From Pleurodeles waltl (taxonomy: Eukaryota; Chordata; Amphibia; Caudata; Salamandridae), in assembly GCF_031143425.1 (NCBI RefSeq), contig NC_090438.1:757233823-757297822 (forward strand): a stretch of 64,000 nucleotides of DNA, given 5' to 3'. The position numbers and the translations under genes are program-made. Under the pieces are notes generated by a model, which was given only the letters and a program-made list of their open reading frames with translations, did no database searches and was not told the DNA's origin. Of the stretch, positions 32,117 through 42,665 are shown in pieces. Each line of letters begins with the position of its first letter. The stretch's first letter is position 1.

Positions 32117-32813
32117 ATGAAAAACTTAATTCATCAACTGAGGGAGGGCCAGCAGAAGCTGGAGTCGGCCCTTGAGAAGCACATGACTCAGGCTGAAATA
32201 GACCGCACTGTCTTGGCCAATGTACTATGGGCCAAAGGCAAGAACCTGACCAAGATGGCGGAGGGCCAGAGACAGCTAGTTTCCAGAATAACTCAAGGAA
32301 AAGGAATAACAGCCCCTGGTCCTATGATACCCCTACAGAATTATGTCACCGGTGAGGACCCAATCACAATTTATTGAACTTTGAACGCGCCTCCAGAGCC
32401 ATTTCATGGTCACTGGAGAAGTAGCCTTTCTATCTTGCTGCCCTGCTGACTAGTGATGCATAGGCAGCTTAACAGATTGCTAACTCAGACAGAATCTCTA
32501 TATATGCAGATATAAAGAAAGTTGTATTGGACCATCTTGGGGTAGATGATGAGACATACCAACTTAAATTCAGGAAAGAAAAGGTTTCCCAGGAGATCCA
32601 CCAAAAATACTTTTCTTTAAACTGAAGGACGCAGCCGATAGGTGGTTAAAACCATCACAGTCCACAAAGGACGAAATAATAGACAAAATGTACCTTGACA
32701 ATACCTAGAGGCCTTACCTTATAAGATTAAAAAAATGGCTAAGGCAACATGTAGTTCTTTCAGGCTGTCGAGATGGCCACTAACTTTTCCCAAGCTCACT
32801 CGCACAGTATGCC
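32117..32813 (+). pseudogene. Gmr1-like Gag with SCAN-like region (element C), first part
   Basis: The start ATG is at 32,117. An open stretch of 86 codons (HQLREGQQKLESALEKHM, then AEGQRQLVSRITQ) is a predicted helical N-part, ending near VTGEDPITIY at a stop. After shifts, IYADIKKVVLDHLGVDDETY near 32,505 and LKFRKEKVSQEI follow. WLKPSQSTKDEIIDKMYLEQ-type sequence (in more than one frame) and a L-E-A-L-P equivalent lie near 32.65-32.72 kb. This is the same SCAN-like layout as in element A. The reading is broken at 32,813 by the Mag-like element, whose target duplication ATGCC is in the coding sequence. Confidence 0.75.
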
Positions 32814-33155
32814 TTGCAGTGTTTGGCCTGCTGTATATGCCTGCAGGCCACCTACTGAATGAAGATGCAGACACAAGGTATGTCTTTTTGTCGCGTGGTC
32901 GGGTGCGGCTAGGCGGATGTGTATTTAGCACAGCTGTGTGTGCTCCGCCTCACTGCCAAACGCCTCTGCCCCTCGACCATGCCTTTTATTATATTTATAG
33001 GTCTTCCCCTGACCTCGGGGTAAACCAAACACTGTCCCAGCAGGTGGGGGTATACTTTTTACATGTGGGCGCGTGCGAGGATATTCCTCTCGCTACGCTC
33101 CCTCTTACATTCGTGGTGTCCGGTGACCAGTTGCACCACTGGCCTGCGACACCAT
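32814..33155 (-). mobile_element. 3' LTR of Mag-like element
   Basis: On the plus strand it reads TTGCAGTGTTTGGCC at the left and GCGACACCA at the right. It aligns with 37,542-37,875 along its length, with the shared words GGTCGGGTGCGGC, AGGCGGATG and TTTTATTATATTTATAGGTC. It contains an insertion of a few bases near 32,870 relative to the other copy. Confidence 0.88.
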
Positions 33156-33452
33156 GTTCCTCCTAAAAATCAAAAGAAAAGAAAACATATATCAGACAGT
33201 GTCAAGTCATCCGTCTAGTAGGTGGTCGTGCAATTGTGTGGACGGAACGAGGTTGTTGCACAGGTTGTATCGGGTGTCTTCTGATCTTCCTCGATCGGGT
33301 CCTGATCAGAGTTACGTCAGGAGACAGCCTCCTGGACCGGACTTGGTGTGCCATCAGGTGAGCCGTCGGGGCATGGGTCACAAACAATGTCATCATTGGG
33401 TAATGACACCAAATCGCCATCGGCGGGAGAGGAGACCTGACCCTGAGGGCCG

Positions 33453-34588
33453 TCATCCGAGGGGTGAAACCTCTTGAACAGAGGTATTGCGGGTGACAAT
33501 GTCATCCCCGCACCGGGATATCACAGCTGACCCATGTCGATGGACAACGGTCCATGGAGCAGTGCCAAACGCCATGCGGAACTTGCTTCCTGAAGATAGT
33601 TTCTTCAACAATACCTTGTCCCCGACTGCAAGATCTGATGATACCGCCCGTCTCTTTCGACTGGCACGTCTGTTGGTGGCTGACGGTCGTTCCTGGACTT
33701 GATCTTGGTTTACGGATGGAGGGCTCCATGAATGGTGATGCGGGATGGAGTCAACTACAGTGCGCCAAAAAGCGATGTGTCCGGGCACTCGGTTGGTTGT
33801 CGAATGAGGGGGTCTGGCGATAGTTTTGCAAGAATGAGTAAACTGCATAGTCACTAGTTTGACCACTGGCATGGGCGATGCAAATTACTTTGTTCAGGGT
33901 TCTCATGAACCTCTCGACCCCGCCGTTGGCCTGAGGCCATCTTGGTGTGATCCTACGATATCGAGTACCTGTACTCTTCAAATACTCCACTAGTTCTCGA
34001 CTCTGGAACGGCGGGCCACTGTCAGTTTTGATTTCAGATATCAGGCCATGGGTGGCCATGGCCTTCTCCAGACATGATATAACCACATCTGACGTGAGAG
34101 CAGGAATGATTTCCACTTCTGGGTATTTGGAAAAATCGTCGATTAAAACAATCGTGTGGCAACCATCCGTCAGACTCCGAAAGTCTAGACTTGCGGACGC
34201 CCAGGGTTTCTCAGGGCTAGGGTCAGTCTCCACCGGGACTGGCCGGCTGGGCTCACCAGAGGCTTGGCACCATACACACGACTTCACTGCGTTCTCCACT
34301 TGTTCATCAATGAGGGGGACCATACTTTTGACCATGCCTTGGTGCCATTGTGAGCCAATATGATGGTATGACCAGCCTGTACCCCCTCAGTACACACCCA
34401 TCTGTATCTACAGTGAGCTTGTCTCGGACATTGTACAGGCTCCCTATAATGCGCTGTGAGTCCAAGTTCAACGTGGGTAGTTGTTTTCTCACAACGTACC
34501 ACTGGTTGGTCCGTATGGCGGTTAATACCTTTTGCAGATACTCGTCACCCTCCATAACCTGAACAATCTCAATCACCGATACGGGCAA
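33453..34588 (-). pseudogene. Mag-type integrase
   Basis: From 34,588 downward: RPILDGCVLRGYRLVIP-type N-part in one frame, a zinc-binding end with CVWCQASGEP, then the DDE core (open at 34,335-33,751). SASLDFRSLTDGCHTIVLID has the first Asp, EIKTDSGPPFQSRELVEYLK the second, and WPQANGGVERFMRTLNK the catalytic Glu. After a shift near 33,790 the C-terminal part continues to 33,453 (AVGDKVLLKKLSSGSKF, a GPY/F-like basic end). The core residues are all kept, and 194 codons are open, making this one of the least damaged domains here. It would insert element cDNA into the genome. Confidence 0.88.
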
Positions 34589-35384
34589 TAGTCTGGACCG
34601 ATCTGAAACGTCTCCTGTGCGTCGTGCACTTCTTCATCTGAGGCTGCCCAAGAGTGTCTTGATAGTCTACAGGATTTTCAGATCCAGGGCGGTATTCTAG
34701 TTGACATCTATAGTCTTGCAATTGGAGCATCCATTTCTCTATTCTGGGAGGAGGCTTTGGTGCAGTGCCATTGAACAAAGGTATTAATGGCTTATGGTCC
34801 GTATTCATTGTGAAAGGGCGTCCGTAGACATAGATGTGAAATTGTTTGCAGCCCCAATGCACAGTGATCGCCTCTTTCTCTATCAGAGAATACCTTTGTT
34901 CCGTCTCAGTTAGGGACCTACTAGAATAGGCTTCCGGGGACCATATTCCCTCATCCTGTTCTTGTAGCAGCACAGCTCCTAGTCCTTTTGACCCTGCATC
35001 TACTGTGACCTTGGTATTTCTTCTCGGGTCAAAATACCTCAGTGTAGTTTCACTGGATAGCGCTTCCTTGATGGCCTCAAAAGCGGCTTGCTCAACGGAG
35101 CCCCAGACCCATGCTTCTGAGGCTTTGGTCAAATTTCGGAGGGGCTGGGTGAGAGCGGACAGGTCCTTAATGAATCGGCCACAGTAATTAACCATGCCCA
35201 TGAAACTTCGGACATCAGTCATGCACATGGGAGGAGGTGCAATTTTGACGTCACTTACTTTGGCAGGATCTGGCGCAACACCATTGACCAAGAACACGTA
35301 TCCAAAGAATTGTATTTTGTCCTTTAGGAATTCGCACTTCCTACGGTGTAGTGTTAGCCCAGGCTCCTGGATCCTATGGAGCAC
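34569..35384 (-). pseudogene. Mag-type RT thumb and RNase H
   Basis: An open stretch of 271 codons. The N-part (ETGLTLHRRKCEF-like, then SFMGMVNYCGRFIKDLSAL) is the RT thumb. Residues near 120 onward form RNase H: YFDPRRNTKVTVDAGSKGLG has the first Asp (V-D-A-G), SLIEKEAITVHWGCKQFHIY the Glu, FTMNTDHKPL the next Asp, then LEYRPGSENPVDYQDTLG. The last motif usually reads N-x-x-A-D-x-L-S, here N-P-V-D-Y-Q-D-T-L. It joins the RT palm upstream by a frame break near 35.4-35.5 kb. Clear family match and a mostly intact reading. Confidence 0.88.
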
Positions 35385-35850
35385 GTTTTGGAGGTGGGAG
35401 TGGTGTTCTGCAATGTTAGGCGCATGGATGAGAATGTCGTCACTGACAATTATTATCCCAGGCAGATCGGCTGGTAGTTCCTGTATTGCGTTTTTAAAAA
35501 CGTCCGCAGCACTGGAGATTCAGAAATTTAAGCGCCGATATCTCCTCAGTCCTATATGGGTAGAGAATGTCGTGATGTAGCGCAACTCTTCTCCTAACAC
35601 TAGCTGATGGTAGCCTGACCTTAGGTCCAATTTTGAAAACCAACAGGACCCAGTGAGTTTCCCCTGAAATGTCATCAATCGTGGGCATCAAATGTCTCTT
35701 GCGCTCGATGGCAGCGTTTGGAAGGCGCATGTCCATGCAGATGCGGACCTCCCCAGGTTGCTTAGGTTTGTGTGCCACTACAATTGGTGAGACCCACAGC
35801 ATTGGTCCTGACACTCTCTTGATGATGCCCGCCTTCTCAAGGTGATCCAA
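35385..35850 (-). pseudogene. Mag-type reverse transcriptase, palm and fingers
   Basis: LEKAGIIKRVSGPMLWVSPI then VICMDMRLPNAAIERKRHL-type sequence (35.70-35.85 kb) is the fingers. The palm A region near 35.62 kb has been shifted out of frame and reads LVFKIGPKVRLP. A piece near 35.44 kb gives DDILIHAPN-type sequence (SDDILIHAPNIAEHHSHL) on the minus strand, so the catalytic Asp pair is kept in that frame. At least three frame breaks separate these parts. The enzyme would make the element's cDNA. Confidence 0.8.
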
Positions 35851-35921
35851 CTCTTTCTACCTGGGGCCGGAGATGAAACCCAATGCGTCGGTGGCAAAGG
35901 GCAACCGGTTGCACAGTCTTA

Positions 35922-36704
35922 TCAATGTGTAATTTCACTTCTCTGCTTCTGAGGCATCAGATTCCCTCGAATACTCCTTAGTACTTGGCCAACAGCTCCG
36001 TTATTGACTTCTGCTGTATGCTGAATGCAAATGTGACAATCCCCAGGAATTCCGCGTCCTTCCTCTGTCACATAGACTTTAGACGGAATTGTTCGCGATC
36101 CATGGGTGATGGTAGTTTGGAACATTCCCTTCAGGGGGAGTGGTGTTCTGTCCATAGGTGTAGACAGGGTTGGAACTGGCATCATCCTGCGATGTTCCTC
36201 AGCAGCTAGGATATTGATTGACGCTACTGTATCGACCACTGCCACAGTCTCATGTGTGCCTATGTGAACCTGGCACTTTGTTAGTTTTGTTAGTAGAGGG
36301 GTGGTGTTCCAAACTGTGAACAGGGAGTGAATAACATGCACCTCGGCTTCGTCGTCGTCCATGTCACTTCCGTGCTCAGACTTGTTTGACGCCGTGTTGA
36401 CGGAAGCATTTCCAGTTCGCGTTCTCCGTGACCTGCACACTTTTGCAAAGTGATGCAATTTTCCACAGCTAGAACATGTTTTGCCTCTTGCCGGGCAATC
36501 AGACGATCTGTGTGAGGGACCGCCACAATACCTGCACTGTCTTGTCAGCTGTTTGTTCTGAAGGTATTTCGTTTGTTTGTGGATGATGCTAGCATGTTGG
36601 CGGCTTCCTCCTTTATGGGTCTCTGTAGGGCTGCTTCCATGTGAGACGTACGGGTCTTCGACAATTCTTTTGTGCACCCCATTTGTAAGATGTTGGGTAG
36701 ACAC
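35922..36704 (-). pseudogene. Mag-type nucleocapsid (CCHC pair) and protease
   Basis: An open stretch of 260 codons. Two zinc knuckles stand side by side near 36.45-36.53 kb: CRYCGGPSHRSSDC and CSSCGKLHHFAKVC. The protease lies further on, with the active-site strand ETVAVVDTVASINILA near 36,230. The family has D-T-G-A-S there, so the Gly is replaced by Val and the protease should be dead. A later GSRTIPSKVYVTE strand is the substrate-flap side. The N-part overlaps the Gag reading in another frame, which could reflect a decayed Gag-Pol frameshift. It would bind RNA and process the polyprotein. Confidence 0.85.
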
Positions 36705-37159
36705 CCTCCAGATTCGTCCAATATGCGTTCTCTAAGTCTAAGTGACGCACATCCTTGGATGATTTGCCCTCTTATTTCCTCTGCTTTGTTGGTAAAACTG
36801 CAGGTGCTGGCCAGATCTCTCAGTCTCATGTGGAAGGAGTCTAACGACTCTTCCGCCTGTTGCCGGGGCTGCCTGAAGATGAAACGTTCATAATCAGTAT
36901 TGGCCGTTGGTTTGAAATGCCTATTCAAAGCAGCAATGAGAAGCGTGTGCGTCTTGGGAGCGTCTTCAACGAGGTTCTTAGATATCTTGTAGATGTTTTT
37001 CCCCCCTAAATGTAGGAACATGGCGCGCTTCGGAGCGTCCTCTACCTTGGTAGCTTAAAAAATTAGCAGGACCCTCTCCATCCATTCTCTCCACTTAGGG
37101 GCTTGTGCAGAAGGGGCTCCCTCGACGAGGAACGGCTCTACCGGTGGTACGGCAGACAT
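36545..37159 (-). pseudogene. Mag-type Gag capsid
   Basis: The start ATG is at 37,159 on the minus strand (MSAVPPVEPFLVEGAP), with one in-frame stop near 37,057. It is open from 37,021 to 36,545. RAMFLHLGGKNIYKISKNL, then ALNRHFKPTANTDYERFIFR and QQAEESLDSFHMRLRDLAS fit the retrotransposon Gag family (Pfam UBN2/Retrotrans_gag type), with IIQGCASLRLRERIL as the last capsid helix. It would form the virus-like particle. Confidence 0.85.
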
Positions 37160-37541
37160 GGTACCGAGCCCAGGCACGGACAGGGCAGAGTTGCTGAGCG
37201 TCGCACTCAGCAGGATATTTGAGTAGGCCTTGAGGATATTTCAGTGTTCAGCGCCGTGTAGGAGGCTGGAGGCACTTCCTTCTCTGGGACCGACAGGAGT
37301 GTAGCACATGAGTAAATTCGAGCTCTGGAGGATGTGGGGGGGCGGGGCCACCAGCACAGGCCACACCGGGCACAAAGTACCTCTGGAGAAGCGCGCGCAT
37401 CTGCGTTCCCTAGGCAACCAAAGACGCTTTGCCGGGAAGCCTGCAGGAGGAAACAGCACCGGAGCACGGCACGAGCACTGTGTCTGAAGCGGCCACCGTG
37501 TGGTGAAGGAGCACGATGAGTTGCTCCGCCTTCGTCACCAA

Positions 37542-37875
37542 ATGTAATGTTTGGCCTGCTGTACATGCCTGCAGGCCGCCTACTAAATGAAGACGCGGGT
37601 ATGTCTTTTTCCCGCATGGTCGGGTGCGGCCTAGGCGGATGCGTATTTAGCACAGTCGCGTGTGCTCTGCCTGACTGCCAAACGCCTCTGCCCCTCAACC
37701 ACGCCTTTTATTATATTTATAGGTCTACCCCTGACCTTGGGGTAAACCAAACACTGTCCCAGCAGGTGGGGTATACTTTTTACATGCTGGCGAATGCTAG
37801 GATATTCCTCTTGCTACGCCCCTCTTACATTGGTGTTGTCCAGTGACCAGTTGCGCCACTGGCCCGCGACACCAC
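37542..37875 (-). mobile_element. 5' LTR of Mag-like element
   Basis: This is the LTR next to gag on the minus strand. It matches 32,814-33,155. Just inside it the minus strand reads TTTGGTGACGAAGG, the likely primer-binding site. Reading frames across the LTR and leader (37.2-37.7 kb) have no domain and are not called. Confidence 0.85.
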
Positions 37876-38100
37876 ATGCCCATCGAGTGGAAAAAGAATT
37901 CTAAAACCCACGCACAGTTTGTGTCTAAGAATGTGAAAAAAAAAAACTTCCAAAGGTACCCGAGAGCCCCCTACAAACAGGACCCACACCTGGATGTCAA
38001 CATGAATACCAGACCCTAATGTTTAGAATGCAGGGGTTGGGGTCATATTACCAGTTTTTGCAACAAAAAAAAAATTGGAGAAACAGGAAGAAACCATGGA
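37876..38100 (+). pseudogene. Gag end with CCHC knuckle (element C), second part
   Basis: Directly behind the Mag-like element the plus strand resumes in the Gag of element C. A basic stretch is followed by a zinc-knuckle-like CRGWGHITSFC pattern near 38,030-38,065 (first Cys pair partly lost, G-H...C kept). A run of nine A follows at 38,067. The ATGCC duplication lies at its left edge. Confidence 0.6.
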
Positions 38101-38194
38101 TACCTGTTATGCTCCCAGTTCAATTAGTTATGCTCAAGAGAGGGGACACGTCTATTACGTGAGTCTGTGTATTATCCATAAGTGAGTCACTGTC

Positions 38195-38450
38195 CCTTTA
38201 GAGTCGGGGTGTAGACAATCAATGGTTAAGAAAGACTCGGCCTCTCTGTCTCAAATACTCCCGCATTAATCTGTGATCATTTGTTGTGTGCATGGAGATA
38301 CAAACACCTACCCTGTAGAACGCCGTTTCCTAACAAATCAGACAGGACAGAAAAGTCTCATTTAAGTAAGGGAATTCTCACCCTCCAGGAGCCAATAATC
38401 CTTGGGACAGACAACCCCTACCTTTTTTCGATTTGTTAGAGCGTGCCCTG
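38195..38450 (+). pseudogene. Retropepsin-like protease (element C)
   Basis: PLESGCRQSMVKKD near 38,198 resembles the D-S-G active site of element A (V-D-S-S-C-R-H-S-I-M), including the unusual C-R after it. The catalytic Asp position reads Glu. Further on, hydrophobic pieces (a C-V-H-G-D-T-N-T-Y-P-V-E type flap near 38,290 and an I-L-G-T-D-N type strand near 38,400) occur in changing frames. The shared C-R supports a common group for A and C. Confidence 0.6.
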
Positions 38451-38599
38451 GTGAACGTGAGGGAGAAAGCCCCTATCAAGAACCAATGGAAGCGACGTTC
38501 ATAAAACCTGAGCCTTGGGCCCTGGAAAGTGGTTCAGGATTGCACAACTAAATGATACCTCTTTGCAAAACGCATGGCAGGTTTAAAGTATAATCAGGG

Positions 38600-39400
38600 G
38601 AAAGCAAATCAAACGTTTCCTCATTTTTCAACAAGGTAGGACATGTTATACAGGGTGGCAGACCCAAGTAAAGAACCACAGCTCCTTCTATCGTTTGAAT
38701 TTAGAGACCAGGTATTGTTCTTTGCTCATTCCAACCTGCTAGCTGGTCACTACTGCCATGAATGTGATATGTGTCAAAAGAAAAATCTGTATCATCCTCC
38801 CCGAGTGCACTTACAAACTATGCCTATTATAGGAAAACCATTTGAAATAAATAGTATGGATCTTATTGGACCCCTTTCTCATACACCTAGCAGGTATCAA
38901 CACATGCAAGTCCTAGCAGGTTAGGCAACGGGCTAACCTGACGCTATACCCGTAAGGGCTACAACCACAAAAGCCACTGCCCAACATTTAATAGAGGAGT
39001 TTTCCAGTATGGGGTTTCCGTGCAAAATTGTTGCAGATCAGATATGTTGACAGTTAGATATTAAACATCTAAGAACATCTGAATATCATCCACAAATAAG
39101 ACGGTCTGGTTGAGCCTCAAACTGACCCTTAAAAAGATGCTGTCAGATGATGGGAAAAAGTGGGACCAGCTACTAATATTGGGCCTTTTTGTCCTTTGTC
39201 CTCCGTAGCCAAGTACAAATCAGTCTAGGGTTCTCTCCACTTGGGCAACCTCATAGTCTTCTTGAGATTACTAAAGAAGTATGAGAAAAAGATACAGAAG
39301 ACAAGACAGACTCCTTTCTAGACTACACCTCACATCTAAATCCCACCTAGGGAAGCTATGGTCTCTGGCTCATGAGAACTTAGAAAAAAGTCAATAAATA
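38600..39400 (+). pseudogene. Gypsy integrase (element C)
   Basis: An open stretch at 38,643-38,924 carries the H2C2 end (FAHSNLLAGHYCHECDMC followed by QKK, near 38,725) and the core start SMDLIGPLSHTPSRYQHM with the first Asp near 38,855. Later pieces in other frames are PDAIPVRATTTKATAQHLIE, IVADQIC (second Asp in an altered T-D-x-G context, near 39,035) and LDIKHLRTSEYHPQ. The Glu helix near 39,100 is damaged by stops. A C-terminal reading runs to about 39,395, where the LTR of element D begins. Confidence 0.8.
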
Positions 39401-40305
39401 TGTAGGAGGCTGGCCTGGTTTGTAGTAGGTACCTAAGGTACTTTCACCTTATACCAGGTCCAGTTATCCCTTATTAGTGAAATGCAGTCAGTGTCTAGAA
39501 GTCAGGCTGTCTAGATGTAGGTGTAGGCAGAGCAGCCAAAGCTGAACTAGGAGACATGCAAAACTCTTGCAATACCATTGTAGTCACACAGTACTTACAC
39601 ACAAGGAAGACAATACTCAGTGTTACCAAAATAAAGGTAATTTATTTTAGTTTCACAAGGCCAAAAATATCTTAGAGGCTACACTATTTCACTCAGGCTG
39701 CAATGGCAGTCCTGAAGGAGTGTTTATATGAGCTCCTTATGGGTGGCAAAAGAAATGCTGCAGCCCATAATGATCTCCTGGAACTCCAATGCCATGGGTA
39801 CCTAGATACCGTATACTAGGGACTTATAAGGGGGGTCCAGTATGCCAATCTGGAGTGGCATATGTGGTCACTAGACTATAGTGACAAATTTGGAAACAGA
39901 GAGAGCATAAACACTGGAGTTCTGATTAGCAGGACTCCAGTGACACAGTCAAGCATACTGACAAAACAGTAAAGCATACTGACATGTAAGCCACAAACCA
40001 TAAGCACTGGGGTCCTGACTAGCAGGATCCCAGTGACATAGTCAAACCACACTGACAATCAGGCAGAAATTGGGGTTAACATGCCAAGAAATATGGTACT
40101 TTCCTACACAACCCCACCCAACGAGGGACAATAAGGCTAACCTTGCCCAGATGAGTCTTCACTGTCTAAGTGGAAATATCTGGAGAGTCCATCTGCATTG
40201 GAGTGGTTACTCCCAGGTCTATGTTCGACTGTAAAGTCCATCCCCTGTAGGGAAATGGACCACCTCAACAATTAAGGGTTTTCTCCTTTCATTTGTTTTA
40301 ACCTC
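39401..40305 (-). mobile_element. Gmr1-like element D: 3' LTR2 with RNase H stub
   Basis: 39,401-40,108 is an LTR2 copy in minus orientation (plus strand TGTAGGAGGCTGGCC ... GGTACTTTCCTACA). It is only 708 bp, since the middle 2 kb of other copies is deleted near 39,690. It also has a tandem doubling of a 60-bp block (CACTGG(A/G)GTYCTGA) at 39.91-40.07 kb. Next to it on the minus strand are a purine tract (GGGTGGGGTTG) and the end of RNase H, similar to element B at 59.76-59.95 kb: a G-M-D-F-T-V-E-H-R-P start and N-A-D-G-L-S-R near 40,195. The element is cut off at about 40,305. This copy links the LTR2 family to Gmr1-like elements. Confidence 0.8.
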
Positions 40306-40318
40306 ATAGTACTAACAA

Positions 40319-40374
40319 ACATTAGCAAAGCCAATAGGTCTTGTCTACGCAAGAGTTATTGGCTTTGCCAATGT
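40319..40374. repeat. Inverted repeat at satellite edge
   Basis: ACATTAGCAAAGCCAATAGG and its near complement, TTATTGGCTTTGCCAATGT, lie head to head with a short centre (near 40,345). It is followed after 60 bp by the satellite array. It may be the end of the repeat unit that carries the satellite. Confidence 0.75.
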
Positions 40375-40424
40375 GTTTTAGCCATGTTATACTCCAGAGT
40401 GGCTGCTGTTTGTGGCTAAACGTT

Positions 40425-42155
40425 AGTGGCATAGTGGTGTAAAGTAGAATGGCATAGGAGCATTGGTGTAGAGCCCAGTGGTGCAAAGTACAGTGCAGTG
40501 GGGTACAGTGCAGATGTTTAGAGTGCGTTGGCGTAGAATGCAGTGGTTTAGAGTGCAGTGGCATGGAGTGGCGTGGGTCAGAGTGGAGTGACAGAGTGCA
40601 GTGGAATAGAGTGGCATACAATAGAGTGGCATACAACAGACTGCAGAGTAGAGTCACATGGCAGAGAGTGCAGTAGAGTGGTGTAGTGCAGAGTATAGTG
40701 TTGTGGAGTGATGCAGAGTAGAGTGGCATAGAGTGCAGTGGCATAGAGAGCAGTAGTATAGAGTGCAGTAGTACAGAATAGATTGGTGTACAGTACAGTG
40801 GCGGAGAGTGCAATGTTGCAGAGTAGCGTGTCAGTGCAGTGATATGGAGTAGTGTGGCACAGAGCAGTGGCGTAGAGTACAGGGGTGCAGAGTAGAGGGC
40901 AGTGGCATACAGTGCAATTGTTTAGAGTGCAGTGGCATAGAGTGCCATGGGGTAGAGTAGCATAGAGTGCAGTGGAGTAGAGTGGCATACAATAGAGTGG
41001 CAGAGAGTGCATTAATGCAGAGTGGTGCAGTGTCATAGTGCAGAGTAGACTCACATGGCATAGAGTGCAGTGGCAGAGTGGAGTATTGTAGAGTGGTGCA
41101 GAGTAGAGTATAGTGCCTAGAGTGCAGTGGCAAGAGTGGAGTGATGCACAGTGCAGTGGCATAGAGTGCAGAGGTATAGAACGCAGTAGTACAGAGTAGA
41201 GTGGTGTAGAGTGCAGTGTTGCAGAGTATCAGTGCAGTGGTGTAGAGTGGTACAGAGTAAAGGGCAGTGGCATACAGTGCAGGTGTTTAGAGTGCACTGG
41301 TGTAGAGGCAGTGGAATAAAGTGGAATAGGGAAGAGTATAGTGACAGAGTGCAGTGGAATACAGTGTATTGGTGCAGAATGTAGTAGTACAGAGTAGAGT
41401 GGTGTAGAGTATAGTGGCGGCCAGTGCAGTGTTGCAGAGTAGTGTGTCAGAGTGCAGTGCGTAGAGTGCATTGAAATAGAGTGCAGTGGTCAGAGTGGCA
41501 TAGAGTGCAGTGGCATAGAATAGATTGTTTCTGAGTAGAGTGCAGTTGCATAGAGTGGAGAGGTGCAGGGTAGAGTCCAGCGGCATGGAATGCAGTGGCA
41601 CAGAGTGCAGTGGCGTAAAGTATATTGTTTCACAGTAGAGTGAAGTGGCTTAAAGTGGAGTTGTGTACAGTAGCATAGAGTGTGATGGCATAGAGTAAAG
41701 TGGCGTAGAGTGCCGGTGGCATGGAGTGCAGGGGTGCAGAGTAGATTAGAGTGGCATATAGTGTACTGATGTAGAGTGCAGGGGCAAAGAGGTGAGTGTT
41801 GAGTAAAGTGCACTAGCATACAGTGTATTAGCTTACAGTGCTGTGGCATACAGTGCAGTGTTGCAGAGTGGCAGAGAGTGGAGTTGTGCGGACTAGAGGG
41901 CTGGAGTGGTATAGCGTGCAGATGTGCAAAGCGCAGTGGTGTAGAGAGGTGTAAAGTGCATTGGCATAGAGTAGAGTGGTACAGAGTAGAGTAGAGAGGC
42001 ATAGTATGAAGTAGCATAGAGTGCAGTGGCATAATGTGGAGTGATTCAGAATGGAGAAGAGTGCAGTGGCATGGAGTGGTGTAAAGTGGAGTGACGCAGA
42101 GTAGGGTGCAGTGGTGTGGAGTGGTGCAGAGCAGAGTGGAGTGGAGTATGAATGG
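40425..42155. repeat. Short-period satellite, about 1.7 kb
   Basis: This is an array built from degenerate 10-bp and 15-bp words such as AGAGTGCAGTGGCAT and AGAGTGGTGC. Spacing changes in steps of about five bases. Units differ strongly, so the array is old. The minus strand stays open for 160-195 codons in several frames because the words lack stop triplets. Those readings are Leu/His/Ser/Pro/Thr/Cys-rich (MPLHS, LYATA) and are not genes. Flanking sequence behind it (GTTGTAACACACTG near 42,155) is AT-rich. Confidence 0.93.
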
Positions 42156-42665
42156 TGTTGTAACACACTGCTATTACAGACAACACATTTTTGATTGAAA
42201 TGACCATTACATTTGCACAGACACAGTTTTTCAAATCAAACTATAATGTGCGCAGACGATATGTGGAAATTGCATCACCTAATTCAATGATATGTTTTAA
42301 TCATATAAAGGCATTTTCCAGCACAGTTCAGAATTAACACAAATGTGCTTCATTTGTACTCCTAATTCTGATATATTCTGAAGTTTATTTAAATGTTGTC
42401 ATGTGATAGAAAAAAAAAACTCTTTCCTAACCCCAGTATCCAGCAAGATTGTTACATAAATCCTCTCACTTTGAAGTCATAGAAAGAAAAGTAAATCTTA
42501 AGTTCCCACTGAAGACAGCCTGGCATTTGACTTTTTTCTTCTAATGCACAGCAAATGTGATGAGATAAGAACAAGATTTACAGGTCTGTTTACAGAAAAG
42601 GAGCACTCGGAAGGATACTGTAAATAAGGTTTGGGCAAGGGAAGGGACGAACTCAAGCTGCATAG
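42156..42665. other. AT-rich unassigned stretch
   Basis: No coding signal, no match elsewhere in the window. It may belong to the same repeat as the satellite. Confidence 0.4.

Larger units (their letters stand above)
32809..37880 (-). mobile_element. Mag-type Ty3/gypsy element, complete with LTRs and ATGCC duplication
   Basis: This is a 5,062-bp minus-strand element (32,814-37,875) between ATGCC copies at 32,809-32,813 and 37,876-37,880. LTRs of about 335 bp lie at both ends and differ at roughly one site in ten, so the insertion is old. The order is gag, double CCHC, protease, reverse transcriptase, RNase H, integrase, the normal gypsy order, in contrast to the host element C. An AGGAGGAAC purine tract precedes the 3' LTR near 33,158. 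The Mag clade call rests on the Gag and CCHC style (C-x2-C...C-x2-C with F-A-K-V-C-R). No envelope ORF. Confidence 0.88.
31263..39400 (+). mobile_element. Gmr1-like Ty3/gypsy element C, interrupted
   Basis: Leader at 31.26-32.11 kb, gag from 32,117, CCHC end, protease and integrase (37.88-39.40 kb) lie on the plus strand. A complete Mag-like element (32,814-37,875) sits inside gag, and the solo LTR1 sits in the leader. Reverse transcriptase and RNase H are missing, cut off by the LTR of element D at 39,401. Gag and integrase readings resemble element A more than element B. Protease before integrase is seen, so the start of the copia-like order is kept. A related leader fragment lies at 44.9-45.65 kb. 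Confidence 0.78.

Noticed and set aside
37207..37698. A 163-codon minus-strand reading across the 5' LTR of the Mag-like element
   Set aside because: It covers LTR and leader, has no domain, and the Gag start lies further on at 37,159.
40322..42032. Open readings of 100-194 codons on the minus strand, rich in Leu, His, Ser and Thr
   Set aside because: They arise because the satellite words contain no stop triplets. Composition is repetitive and there is no domain.
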